This document shows, piece by piece, positions 33,618 to 42,149 of a DNA stretch of 64,000 nucleotides. Every line of letters starts with the position of its first letter. Position 1 is the stretch's first letter. This DNA comes from Deltaproteobacteria bacterium (GTDB lineage Bacteria; Desulfobacterota; Desulfomonilia; UBA1062). Under the pieces are notes generated by a model, which saw only the letters and a program-made list of their open reading frames with translations, ran no database searches and was not told the DNA's origin. The stretch is from contig JAHDOV010000019.1 in assembly GCA_018434685.1 (NCBI GenBank), positions 1 to 64,000 of the forward strand, read 5' to 3'. Made by a program: the position numbers and the translations under genes.

Positions 33618-36047
33618 GTGAACAGTACGGCGCTTTATGGTAAACAGTCTTTTACGATATATGAGGCATTGGTGAAAACTGCGGGCTTCATCCTGTTGTC
33701 CTGTGTCCTGTTCTGGGTTTATGGCCCTGATCCGGCCCTGGAATATACCGCTCAGGCTGGTATGCCCCTGGTCGTTCCCGGGCCCGGCGATGAAAACCTT
33801 GCTGCAGTTGCCTGGCGGTTCTCGGTTTTCTTCCTGTTTGTGCGAAGGCAGAAACAACATGGAAAAGGTGACTGGGCAGAAGAGCTGTTCAGGAAGAGTT
33901 TCATGCTCCTGCCCATTCCTGCAGCGATCAGCACCATAAAGGATGGGATACTCAAGGAGGCAAACGGGGAATTCCTGGCTTTTCATGGATACGAACGGGA
34001 AGATGTCATCGGTAGAGGCATGCTGGATCTTGGGGTATGGGTTCATCCAGAGCAGCGCGTAGAGATAATCGGTGAGCTCGTCGAAAAGGGTGCCGTGCGG
34101 AATATTCAGATAGAGCTGCAGGACAGGCACGGTGCTGTCCGGAACTGCCTCTACTTTGCAGATAAGATCAGGTACGACAATGAAGACCACATACTCTCGA
34201 TGGTCTTTGATATCACGGATCGCATACGGGCCGGTGATGCCTTGAAGTCGTCCGAGGAGCGGTACCGGGCCATGTTTGAACATATGCTCAACGGGGTGGC
34301 GGTATACAGGGCGATAGCCCGTGGGGAGGACTTTGTTTTCCTGGGATTCAATGAAGCCTCGGAAAAGATCGACCATATCTCAAGCAAAGAGGTTGTCGGC
34401 AGAACCATTGGCGAGGTGTTTCCCTTCAGCAGGGAGTGCGGCCTGTTCGATGCCCTCAGGCGGGTCTGGGAGACGGGCGACCCTGAATATCTGCCCGAGT
34501 GTCTGTGCAAGGAGAACAGGACAGAAGGGTGGCGGGAATACTTTGTCTACAAGCTTCCCTCGGGAGAGCTCGTCTCCCTCTGCAATGACCGGACTGCCCA
34601 GAGAAAGGCGGAAGAGGAACTCACGGAAAGCAGGCGGGAACTCATGACCCTGATGGGGAATCTGCCCGGAATGGTGTATCGGTGCCGAAATGACAGAGAC
34701 TGGACCATGGACTTTGTCAGCGAGGGATGTACCCAGATTACCGGGTATTCACCCGCTGATCTTATTTCGTCCCGGAAGGTACCGTATGCCCAGCTGATTC
34801 ATCCAGATGACCGGGACATGGTGTGGGACACCATCCAGGCTGCTGTGAAGGAGAAAAAGCACTTTCAGGTGGTCTACCGCATCCGGACGGCAAAAGGCAC
34901 GGAGCGCTGGGTGAGGGAACAGGGTGTCGGAGTGTTCTCTCCCGGGGGCGATGTCACTGCCCTGGAGGGATTTATCACCGACATCACCGAGCAGAGACAG
35001 TCCCAGGATGCCCTGAAGCGGAGCGAAGAGAAGTTTTCCAAGGCTTTCCATGCAAGCCCGGACTGGATAACCATATCGACCCTCAAGGACGGGTTCTACG
35101 TAGACGTGAACGAGGCCTTTCTTGCCAATACCGGGTATGATCTCGGCGAGGTCATCGGCCGCACGTCCAAGGAGCTGGGTATCTGGGAGAATCCTGAAGA
35201 CCGGGCCAGGACCCTTCAGAAAATGACCGAGCAGGGGTGGCTCCGCAATGAGGAGGTGAGGTTCCGTACCAAGCCGGGGCAGATACGGACGATCCTGTTC
35301 TCGGCAGAGTTCTTTGAATTCGGCGGGGAAGAATGCATCCTGTCCGTCAGCCGTGACGTCACGGAACACAAGCGCCTTGAGGCGGAACTGAGGCAATCGC
35401 AGAAGATGGAGGCCGTGGGGCAGCTTGCCGGAGGTATAGCTCATGATTTCAACAACATACTGGCCTCCATCAGCAGCTACAGCGAGCTGGTGCTTCACTA
35501 TATCGAGCTGGGCAAACCCATCGAGCAGTACATGAAGAGGATCATCGAGATCGAGAGTACGGCAAAATCACTCATCCGCCAGCTCATGGCGTTCAGCAGG
35601 AACCAGGTTCTCGAACCGCAGGAGTTCGACCTCAATGAGGTCGTCAGGAACATGAAGAACCTCCTCGATCCATTGTTGGGAGCCCATATCGAGCTCGAGG
35701 TGGTGCTCGACCGGGAAGCCTGTCTCCTGTCGGCCGACCGGTCCCAGGTGGAGCAGATAATCATGAACGTGGCGATCAATGCCCGCGATGCCATGCCAGG
35801 TGGCGGCCTGTTCCGTATCGAAACAGCTCGGGTATACCTGGACCAGCTCTTTGCCCAGAGACACACCTGCCTGAAGCCCGGCGGATATATCAGGCTGACC
35901 TTCAGTGACACCGGAGATGGTATGGATGAGGAGACCATGTCCCATATCTTCGAGCCGTTCTTCACCACAAAAGAGGAAGGCAAAGGCACGGGGTTGGGCC
36001 TGTCTACCGTCTACGGTATTATCAAGCAGTCAGGTGGTGATATCTAG
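33618..36047 (+). CDS. Multi-PAS sensor histidine kinase, interrupted by amber codon
   Basis: The predicted product has an N-terminal membrane segment, then four PAS-type domains with PAC ends (DITDRIRAG; DRTAQRKAEEE; DITEQRQSQDA; DVTEHKRLEAE), a HisKA motif (GGIAHDFNNILASISSYSEL) and an ATPase domain with N box INARDAMPGG, G1 SDTGDGMD and G2 GTGLGLSTVYG. It stops at TAG (36045-36047), just after KQSGGDI, where homologues have a Trp. In the same frame 42 more typical residues follow (VDSVQGKGTTFTVYLP) to 36176. The start is taken at GTG 33618 after AGGGGA; the 49 residues upstream look non-coding. No response regulator is adjacent. Confidence 0.82.
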   Translation: MNSTALYGKQSFTIYEALVKTAGFILLSCVLFWVYGPDPALEYTAQAGMPLVVPGPGDENLAAVAWRFSVFFLFVRRQKQHGKGDWAEELFRKSFMLLPIPAAISTIKDGILKEANGEFLAFHGYEREDVIGRGMLDLGVWVHPEQRVEIIGELVEKGAVRNIQIELQDRHGAVRNCLYFADKIRYDNEDHILSMVFDITDRIRAGDALKSSEERYRAMFEHMLNGVAVYRAIARGEDFVFLGFNEASEKIDHISSKEVVGRTIGEVFPFSRECGLFDALRRVWETGDPEYLPECLCKENRTEGWREYFVYKLPSGELVSLCNDRTAQRKAEEELTESRRELMTLMGNLPGMVYRCRNDRDWTMDFVSEGCTQITGYSPADLISSRKVPYAQLIHPDDRDMVWDTIQAAVKEKKHFQVVYRIRTAKGTERWVREQGVGVFSPGGDVTALEGFITDITEQRQSQDALKRSEEKFSKAFHASPDWITISTLKDGFYVDVNEAFLANTGYDLGEVIGRTSKELGIWENPEDRARTLQKMTEQGWLRNEEVRFRTKPGQIRTILFSAEFFEFGGEECILSVSRDVTEHKRLEAELRQSQKMEAVGQLAGGIAHDFNNILASISSYSELVLHYIELGKPIEQYMKRIIEIESTAKSLIRQLMAFSRNQVLEPQEFDLNEVVRNMKNLLDPLLGAHIELEVVLDREACLLSADRSQVEQIIMNVAINARDAMPGGGLFRIETARVYLDQLFAQRHTCLKPGGYIRLTFSDTGDGMDEETMSHIFEPFFTTKEEGKGTGLGLSTVYGIIKQSGGDI

Positions 36048-36176
36048 GTAGACAGTGTGCAGGGAAAGGGTACGACGTTTACCGTATATCTGCCCGGACT
36101 CATCGGGAAAGAAGGATCGGAAACCAAGAGGAAGACGCCGCGGAGCACAAAGAGGCCTCGCGAGAGAACCAAATGA
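36048..36176 (+). pseudogene. Kinase C-terminal tail separated by amber codon
   Basis: The frame after the TAG encodes VDSVQGKGTTFTVYLPGLIG and a basic tail, completing the HATPase fold. It has no start of its own, so it is expressed only if the TAG is read through or is an assembly or cloning error (TGG to TAG). Confidence 0.7.
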
Positions 36177-36324
36177 GGTTTTCCCCCTTGTTCCTGCCCT
36201 GAACACCCGGATGATGCTCAGGGGCATGCCCCTGGACCCATTGGAGTATTGACAGGGCAGGGGGCACGTGTGCATAATTTCAGGGGAATGCCCCGGTATC
36301 TATGGGCAGGGAAGGAGTGGATCC

Positions 36325-36972
36325 ATGGCTGCAGAGAAGCTGTTCTGGCAGGACCCGTACCGTACAGAGTCAAGGGCGCGGGTCACCAGTGTCAACCAGG
36401 AGGTGATCACCCTCGACCGCACCATCTTTTATGCCTCTTCCGGCGGGCAGGATTCCGATTGCGGGACCATCGGGGGATACTCTGTCGCCAGCGCAAAGAA
36501 AGAAGGACTGGAGATCTTTTATACCATCGAGGGCCCGCACGCGCTGAGCCAGGGCGATGAGACCGTCGTGGCGATCGACTGGGAGAGGCGCTACCGGCTC
36601 ATGCGACTTCATTTTGCTGCAGAGATCGTGCTGGAGCTGGTATACCGGCACTTTGACCATCCCCTCAAGATCGGGGCGAATATCCACCAGGACAAGGCGC
36701 GGATCGATTTTGCCTGGGATGGCAACATCAGCCGGATCTTTCCCCTGATTGAACAGGAGGCCGGAAGGCTGATCGAAGCGGATCTCCCCATCAGGAGCGA
36801 GTTCAGCCACAGGGAGCAGGAACGGCGGTACTGGGAGATCGAGGGCTTTGCCAAGGTGTCCTGCGGCGGCACCCACCTCCGCTCCACAGGCGAGGTCGGT
36901 GCCATTACCCTGCGGCGGAAAAATATCGGCAGGGACAAAGAGCGTATCGAGATCTCTCTCGCCGGGGAATGA
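36325..36972 (+). CDS. AlaX-type alanyl-tRNA editing domain protein
   Basis: This 215-residue stand-alone relative of the AlaRS/ThrRS editing domain normally hydrolyses mischarged Ser- or Gly-tRNA(Ala). Motifs are DRTIFYASSGGQDSDCG and SCGGTHLRSTGEVG (Cys and His for zinc). The usual first HxxxH zinc pair is LHFAAE here (His96, Glu100), so the second His is lost and activity may be altered. The ATG at 36325 follows AAGGAG. Confidence 0.8.
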   Translation: MAAEKLFWQDPYRTESRARVTSVNQEVITLDRTIFYASSGGQDSDCGTIGGYSVASAKKEGLEIFYTIEGPHALSQGDETVVAIDWERRYRLMRLHFAAEIVLELVYRHFDHPLKIGANIHQDKARIDFAWDGNISRIFPLIEQEAGRLIEADLPIRSEFSHREQERRYWEIEGFAKVSCGGTHLRSTGEVGAITLRRKNIGRDKERIEISLAGE

Positions 36973-37011
36973 TGTCTTCCAGGGGATGTAAAACGGTTTT
37001 ACAGGGACACT

Positions 37012-38970
37012 ATGACGGATGATCTCGATTTTCTCATCAGGTACCGCTTCCCCAGGCCGATATCCCGGGCCTACGAGAGCACCTGTTTCGCCCTGGACCA
37101 GGAGGAAGTGGTCCAGCGGGGGACCTGGAGCGCCAATGTTGCGGTGCGTTTCCTCGCGATGCTATATCAGGGGTGTGTGCTCGATTCCCAGGGCAGAGGA
37201 CCCGTCAACCCCCCTTCTCACCACGATTTCAAGAGACCGTGCGTGAACGACCCGTTCCCCCGGGAACTCGGCGCAAGGATACCCACGCCTCTGCTGATCC
37301 TGTCCGGGATATACGAGGGCCAGAAGGGTCCGGACACGAGAGAGGCCCTGATGGAATCGTTGCGGGAGGTGGACTTTCTTGCACGATACCGGCTGGTCAC
37401 GTGCGAGCCCAGGGGGTTGCGGGTTCTCCTGGGTCCGCGCATCGAATATGTAATCCCGTTCGAGCATCCGCCGGGGTTTGTGGAGACGATGCCGCAGGGT
37501 ACCATCATGCTCATGGATCCTTCCAATGGGCGGTTTCTCGTGCTGAACCCGCTGGCATTCTGGTATCGGCACCCCCGGGACTCCTTCGGCCACCTCTATG
37601 TGCTCAGGAGGGTGGAGGGATCCACTGGGCACTATATCGAAGACGGGATTGCCGGTTCACCGAGTATCATCAGGGAAATCCAGGGCATCCCCCGTTGTGG
37701 AGTCCTTGCGCTGCCGCCGGATGTGCTGGACAGGATGTACTCCCCGTCCCTGAGGTTCAAGGACGGCCAGGTTATTGACGGGCGATACCGCATCAACGGG
37801 TTGATCTGGCGGGGCGGTGCATCGGATATATTTGCCGCGAGAAGGCTCGATACCGAAGGCCGTATTGTCCTGAAGACCTACGAGAGTGACGAGGGCCGCT
37901 TCGATGCGAACTACTGGCACTTTATCAATGAAGAACGATTGAGCGCCTCGGTGAACCATGTCAGCGTCGTGAAACCGATCAAAGTGGTCATCGAGGGGTG
38001 CGGGATCGTGTATGAGCAGCGGTACATTCCCCGGGGCTCGCTCCAGGACCTGCTCGATGCAAACGGCGTTCTGATCCCGGGTATTGCGCAGGATATTGCC
38101 GCAAGACTGCTGGACATACTTCATGACTGCCACACAAGCTCTGTGGTGCACAACGATGTCAAGCCGGACAATATCCTGTTCGATGATGACCGGTCACTGA
38201 GGCTGATCGACTTCGGGATCGCCCAGGAGATCGGGCCGGGCAGTGACAGACTGAGACACGGGTCACCACCGGGGAGCAGGGGCTATATGGCCCCCGAGAT
38301 CATCCGGGGCGGCTTCCCCTCTTTCCGCAGCGACATATTCTCTGCCGGTGTCGTGCTGGCCCAGATGCTCAGCGCACGGCTGCCCGTCTCCCCGGAAGAA
38401 CTGCGCACCATCAGAGGAATCCCGGTCGAATTCATGGACTTTCTGGAGAAATGCCTCGCAGCCGACCCGAACGAGCGGTTTGACTCGGCTCTAGAGGCAG
38501 CAGCATTCCTGCGTAACGTGGGGGTGCGGCCTGCCAGGTGCATCACGCTGGATATCGAAGGGACCCTGGTGAACAATTCCTATGAAATCCATCCGCGGCC
38601 AGGGCTCCACGACTTTATCACCTTCTGCCTGGATAATTTCGAGCGCGTCTTCATCTACACCACGGTGGAAGAACCCGTTGCGGCAAAGGTCTTCTCGCAC
38701 CTTGCCGGGCAGGGAGCCCTGCCGGAACCGTTCCTCACGCGATATGAATATGTTTCCTGGGATCCCCGGGCCCAGGGGCCTTTCAAAGACCTCCGAAGGT
38801 GTCTGATCCCCCTTGAGCTGAACTGCATTGTGGATGACTCCCCCCTGGTTATCCCGGAAGACCAGACCCATCGCTGGGTTCAGGTGAGAGAATACAACGA
38901 GATCCGGACCCCTGACAGGGGTCTGTACCTGGCAATGGAAGAAATACGGATGAAATTTGCCATGCCCTAG
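37012..38970 (+). CDS. Ser/Thr protein kinase fused to HAD/FCP1-like phosphatase
   Basis: This 652-residue protein has three parts. Residues 1-250 are not recognised. Residues about 256-505 are a Hanks-type kinase: Gly-rich loop IWRGGASD, lysine VLKTYES, catalytic loop HNDVKPDN (His380, Asp382), DFG (400-402) and APE. Residues about 510-652 resemble an FCP1/SCP-type HAD phosphatase: motif I DIEGTLV (Asp514, Glu516 in place of the usual second Asp), IYTTVEEP, and motif III CIVDDSP. A kinase and phosphatase in one chain suggest a self-resetting signalling protein. No transmembrane segment is seen, so it is probably cytoplasmic. Domain calls are from motifs only. Confidence 0.82.
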   Translation: MTDDLDFLIRYRFPRPISRAYESTCFALDQEEVVQRGTWSANVAVRFLAMLYQGCVLDSQGRGPVNPPSHHDFKRPCVNDPFPRELGARIPTPLLILSGIYEGQKGPDTREALMESLREVDFLARYRLVTCEPRGLRVLLGPRIEYVIPFEHPPGFVETMPQGTIMLMDPSNGRFLVLNPLAFWYRHPRDSFGHLYVLRRVEGSTGHYIEDGIAGSPSIIREIQGIPRCGVLALPPDVLDRMYSPSLRFKDGQVIDGRYRINGLIWRGGASDIFAARRLDTEGRIVLKTYESDEGRFDANYWHFINEERLSASVNHVSVVKPIKVVIEGCGIVYEQRYIPRGSLQDLLDANGVLIPGIAQDIAARLLDILHDCHTSSVVHNDVKPDNILFDDDRSLRLIDFGIAQEIGPGSDRLRHGSPPGSRGYMAPEIIRGGFPSFRSDIFSAGVVLAQMLSARLPVSPEELRTIRGIPVEFMDFLEKCLAADPNERFDSALEAAAFLRNVGVRPARCITLDIEGTLVNNSYEIHPRPGLHDFITFCLDNFERVFIYTTVEEPVAAKVFSHLAGQGALPEPFLTRYEYVSWDPRAQGPFKDLRRCLIPLELNCIVDDSPLVIPEDQTHRWVQVREYNEIRTPDRGLYLAMEEIRMKFAMP

Positions 38971-39019
38971 GCGAGGCGGGGTACTACTCGCCGGGACCGG
39001 GTCCCCTTCGGTAGGGCAT
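38962..39019. other. Three-way-junction inverted-repeat structure
   Basis: ATGCCCTA (38962-38969) pairs perfectly with TAGGGCAT (39012-39019). Inside lie two complete hairpins, GGCGAG/CTCGCC (38970-38975 with 38987-38992) and GGGACC-G-GGTCCC (38993-39005). The structure overlaps the kinase stop codon and lies between convergent genes. It may be a bidirectional terminator or an mRNA 3' stabiliser; no T run follows it on either strand. Confidence 0.6.
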
Positions 39020-39061
39020 TGGGTGCAGCAGGATCTGTTCTGATGGGCTCAATCCGAACGG

Positions 39062-39718
39062 TCAGTCCTGCGGGATGTCCGGGAGACGGAGGGTGTACGC
39101 GGCAATCCCGAAGGATACCGCTGCATTGAGGGAGGTCTTGACGCCGCTCATAGGTATGTGGAAGACCCTGTCACACAGATCGAGTATTTCCGGATCCACC
39201 CCTGAGATCTCGTTGCCGATCACGAGTACGATCGGCGCACCGCACCGCTCCTTGAGGACTGCGGACAGCGGGATGGAATCCGCTCCTCCCTCGAGGGCCC
39301 ACAGCCGCATCCCCGATTGTTTCAGGGACCGGGCCGCAACCAGGCCGTTTCTGTGATAGGTCCAGGCAACCTCGTCCTGGGCGCCCAGCGCGGTCTTTGC
39401 CAGGCGTGCATGGGCCGGGGTAGGGGTCATGCCGCACAGGTGGACATGGCGGATGCCGGCACCGTCGGCGGTCCGGAAGAAGGCCCCGACATTGTATATG
39501 CTGCGGATGTTGTCCAGGAGCACCTCCATGGCCGGATCACCGGCACCGGGCAGAGACCTGGCCACGCTGTATTCTTCGTAGGGGCCGAAAACTGTCCTTG
39601 TGGGGGCCTTGCACAGCGGGCATATCGTGCCGGGATCATCCCGGTCGAGGACCGGAAAACGCATGGCGCACCCCTGGTTGCTGCACTCTTTGATCGCATG
39701 GCGTGGTTTTGGCTTCAC
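39062..39718 (-). CDS. TrmH/SpoU-family RNA 2'-O-methyltransferase with zinc ribbon
   Basis: This 218-residue SPOUT methyltransferase has motif 1 LDNIRSIYNVGAFFRTADG (near 70), motif 2 IVLVIGNEISGVD and motif 3 IPMSGVKTSLNAAVSFGI, including the SAM-binding knot. An N-terminal ribbon with four cysteines (C12, C17, C33, C36) is an extra module. It likely methylates a tRNA or rRNA ribose. It converges on the kinase gene. Confidence 0.9.
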   Translation of the reverse strand: MKPKPRHAIKECSNQGCAMRFPVLDRDDPGTICPLCKAPTRTVFGPYEEYSVARSLPGAGDPAMEVLLDNIRSIYNVGAFFRTADGAGIRHVHLCGMTPTPAHARLAKTALGAQDEVAWTYHRNGLVAARSLKQSGMRLWALEGGADSIPLSAVLKERCGAPIVLVIGNEISGVDPEILDLCDRVFHIPMSGVKTSLNAAVSFGIAAYTLRLPDIPQD

Positions 39719-39897
39719 AGCTCATGGGATATCACAGGTGGACCCTCAGGGCAAATCTTCCTGCAGGCCCCGAACAGTCCTCGAGTCAGGGCGGGAGAAG
39801 ATACCCTCCCTGGCAGCAATTCTTCTGCGACTTTTCTCTTGCCTCCTGTGGCTCTAAACGGGTATATCTTAAGGAAATCATTAAGGATGATTCCCTA

Positions 39898-40041
39898 GTG
39901 CATGATCACATTACTATCCACGGGCGATTCTGCGGGCCGCCGGATTCGGGTAACGGCGGATATGTCTGCTTTCATTCCCATGCCGGCAACCCGGCACGAA
40001 AGAGCCCTGTCCCGCAGCACGGTCGTTTTTTTTTGGCATAG
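39898..40041 (+). pseudogene. Thioesterase-like N-terminal fragment
   Basis: From a GTG at 39898 after AAGGAT the frame reads HDHITIHGRFCGPPDSGNGG and YVC. It resembles the start of hotdog-fold thioesterase-family proteins (FxGPPxSGNGGY), then loses similarity and stops after 47 codons. The rest of the gene is absent. The remainder of the 352-base spacer before the FMN reductase gene shows nothing else. Confidence 0.45.
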
Positions 40042-40070
40042 TGATATACCTGACAGAGAAGGAGGGTTCC

Positions 40071-41147
40071 ATGAAGATTTTTGCCGTCAATTCCAGCGCC
40101 AGGCCGCAGGGCCAGAGCAAGACGAAACTCATGCTCGATCATCTGGTAGTAGGAATGCGTGATGCCGGTGCAGAGGTTGAGGTCGTCGATCTCAGGGACA
40201 AGGACATCAGGTATTGCATCGGGTGTTATACCTGCTGGACCAGGACACCCGGCGTGTGTCTCCACCGGGATGACATGACCGCCGAGCTCTATCCGAAATT
40301 TCTGGAGTCTGATGTGGCGGTCCTCGCAACGCCGCTGTATCACTTCACGGTCAATGCCCAGATGAAGGCCTTTATCGAGCGGACTCTGCCCGCAATACAG
40401 CCGTTTTTCCGTGAAAGCAAAGGGCTGATCTATCACCCGCTGCGGGGACGGCACCCCATGATAGTCATGCTCTCGGTGGCCGGATTCCCCCAGCGTTCGG
40501 TCTTTGACCAGCTCTCCTCCTGGGTGAATTTTATTTACGGGTCCGGCGGCGGACTCGCTGCAGAGATCTACCGTCCCCTGGCAGAGGCCCTGGTGCTGCC
40601 GTTTTTCAAGGATAAAGCCGACGATATCCTCGATGCGACCGCCCAGGCAGGCAGGGAGATCGTCCAGACCCTGCAGGTGTCGCCAGCGACCATGGGGCGC
40701 ATTACGCAGGACATTGCCGAAGACAACAATGTGTTCCTGAAGACCGTGGGCAACCTCATGTGGAAGACCTGTATCGAAGAGGGTGTCACCCCGCGGGAGT
40801 TCGAGGAAAAGGGGCTGGTGCCCAGGCCGGATTCCCTCGAAGGCTTCATGGCCGTCATGACCCTCGCCTTCAACAGGGATGCCGCCGGTGATACCAGGGC
40901 AGTCATGCAGTTTGTCTTTTCCGGCGAGGTCGAGGAGACCTGTCACCTGCGCATCGCCGGTGGCAGGATCTCGGGCCATGCCGGTCCTGCCGGGAACCCG
41001 GACATCACCGTCCATGCCCCCTTTTCGGTGTGGATGGATATCCTCACCGGCAGGGCAGACGGGCAGCAGCTGTTTCAGGAGGGGGGGTACTCTGCGGATG
41101 GAGATCTGAATCTGCTCATGCGGATGACCGAGCTCTTCGGCAGGTAG
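40071..41147 (+). CDS. NADPH-dependent FMN reductase fused to SCP2 domain
   Basis: This 358-residue protein has an iron-sulfur-flavoprotein-like flavodoxin fold in residues 1-200 (FAVNSSARPQGQSKTKLML, then RYCIGCYTCWTRTPGVC with a cysteine cluster, and TPLYHFTVNAQMKAFIER). The last 100 or so residues resemble an SCP2 sterol-carrier domain (MQFVFSGEVEETCHLRIAGG, DPDITVHAP-type strand), which binds lipids or acyl-CoA. The ATG at 40071 follows AAGGAGG. The combination suggests flavin-dependent reduction of a hydrophobic substrate; this is inference. Confidence 0.82.
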   Translation: MKIFAVNSSARPQGQSKTKLMLDHLVVGMRDAGAEVEVVDLRDKDIRYCIGCYTCWTRTPGVCLHRDDMTAELYPKFLESDVAVLATPLYHFTVNAQMKAFIERTLPAIQPFFRESKGLIYHPLRGRHPMIVMLSVAGFPQRSVFDQLSSWVNFIYGSGGGLAAEIYRPLAEALVLPFFKDKADDILDATAQAGREIVQTLQVSPATMGRITQDIAEDNNVFLKTVGNLMWKTCIEEGVTPREFEEKGLVPRPDSLEGFMAVMTLAFNRDAAGDTRAVMQFVFSGEVEETCHLRIAGGRISGHAGPAGNPDITVHAPFSVWMDILTGRADGQQLFQEGGYSADGDLNLLMRMTELFGR

Positions 41148-41149
41148 GG

Positions 41150-41439
41150 CAGCCCTCATCAGTTTGTGATGCCCGGATCGATAACCGAAAGTTCAAGGAC
41201 TGCTTCGAGGTGAAGGCCAGGATGCTTTCTGCCCAGGAGGTCTTGGAAATAACCGGACACCCTGTCGGCGGGGTCTGCCGTTCGGCCTGAAACAGGACAT
41301 GGACATCTACCTGGACAGGAGCCTCGAGCACTTCGATACGGTCTATCCTGCTGCAGGATCGCAGAATTCCTGCATCGAGATCACGCCCGGGGATCTCTGC
41401 AGGATCGCCGGCGCGACGTGGGTGGATGTGTGCAGATAG
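41150..41439 (+). pseudogene. YbaK/prolyl-tRNA-editing family pseudogene
   Basis: The first frame reads DARIDNRKFKDCFEVKARML and TGHPVGGVC, typical of the YbaK/ProRS-associated deacylase family. Near 41274 the frame breaks: one missing C in GTCTGCCGTTCGGCC shifts it, after which PFGLKQDMDIYLDRSLEHFD and IAGATWVDVC continue the family. The N-terminal third is also missing, the remnant beginning just after the FMN reductase stop. It is clearly non-functional unless the frameshift is a sequencing error, and the N-terminal loss argues against that. Confidence 0.75.
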
Positions 41440-41457
41440 TGTCTGAACCGGAAGGGG

Positions 41458-41919
41458 TTATTCCTCGAGACAGATTTCAATGGTGAATTTTCCCGTGTCC
41501 GTACTGAAGGGAATGGCGATGACCGACTGGGAGGTGATGTGGGTGATGCTGTGATTTTTCCCGGATATCACGGTGGGGATGGCCCCCTTGAGCATCCTGC
41601 CTTGAGTCTCGAGTTTCTGCCTGGCCTGGCCTGATACGATGTTGAGGATCTCTCCCACGGCATCCTTTACCTCTTCATCGATATCCGTTATCTCTTCACC
41701 GAACATCTTGCTCACTATGGACAGGATACACTCCTCGGAGAAGCTGATGGAGAGCGTTCCTCTGGTTTCTCCGATGAGACCGACGATACCCGTTACATCG
41801 CCCTTGGCGAGATTGTCTTTTTTCAGATAGGGCTTGCCGACATGGGCATGGGTGAATGCCATGCTCGAAAGCACATGGATCGTTGCATCAATAAAGGGAT
41901 TTACCAAATTTACATCCAT
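41458..41919 (-). CDS. CheX-like chemotaxis phosphatase
   Basis: This 153-residue CheX/CheC-family protein has the motif EEVKDAVGEILNIVSGQARQKL, containing the E-x2-N site that dephosphorylates CheY-P. It begins MDVNLVNPFIDATIHVL as in CheX. No chemotaxis operon is adjacent, so the partner response regulator is encoded elsewhere. Confidence 0.88.
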   Translation of the reverse strand: MDVNLVNPFIDATIHVLSSMAFTHAHVGKPYLKKDNLAKGDVTGIVGLIGETRGTLSISFSEECILSIVSKMFGEEITDIDEEVKDAVGEILNIVSGQARQKLETQGRMLKGAIPTVISGKNHSITHITSQSVIAIPFSTDTGKFTIEICLEE

Positions 41920-42149
41920 AAAAATCCTCTCTGCAGATTGTCTTGATGGTACATGTCTTCCCTATCGGATGGGGGTATCAATAAAATTAATCGGATATTG
42001 CATGAATTTTATCCGACAGCAGAGAGCGTGGTGTCAGGCCCGCTGCTCTCCCGGCAGGGCGTGCTTTCGAGGCAGCCCTTAAGGGTTGGCGCAGAGATCA
42101 AGGAATAACCCCGGTAGATCCGGTCACACTCCCTGCGCCATGTCCCATG

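Noticed and set aside
36045-36047. Pyrrolysine codon in the histidine kinase
   Set aside because: A one-base change from TGG (Trp) explains the TAG; no pyl genes or methylamine methyltransferases are seen.
41283-41290. UGA in the YbaK remnant as selenocysteine
   Set aside because: The TGA is out of the family frame and results from a one-base deletion just before it.
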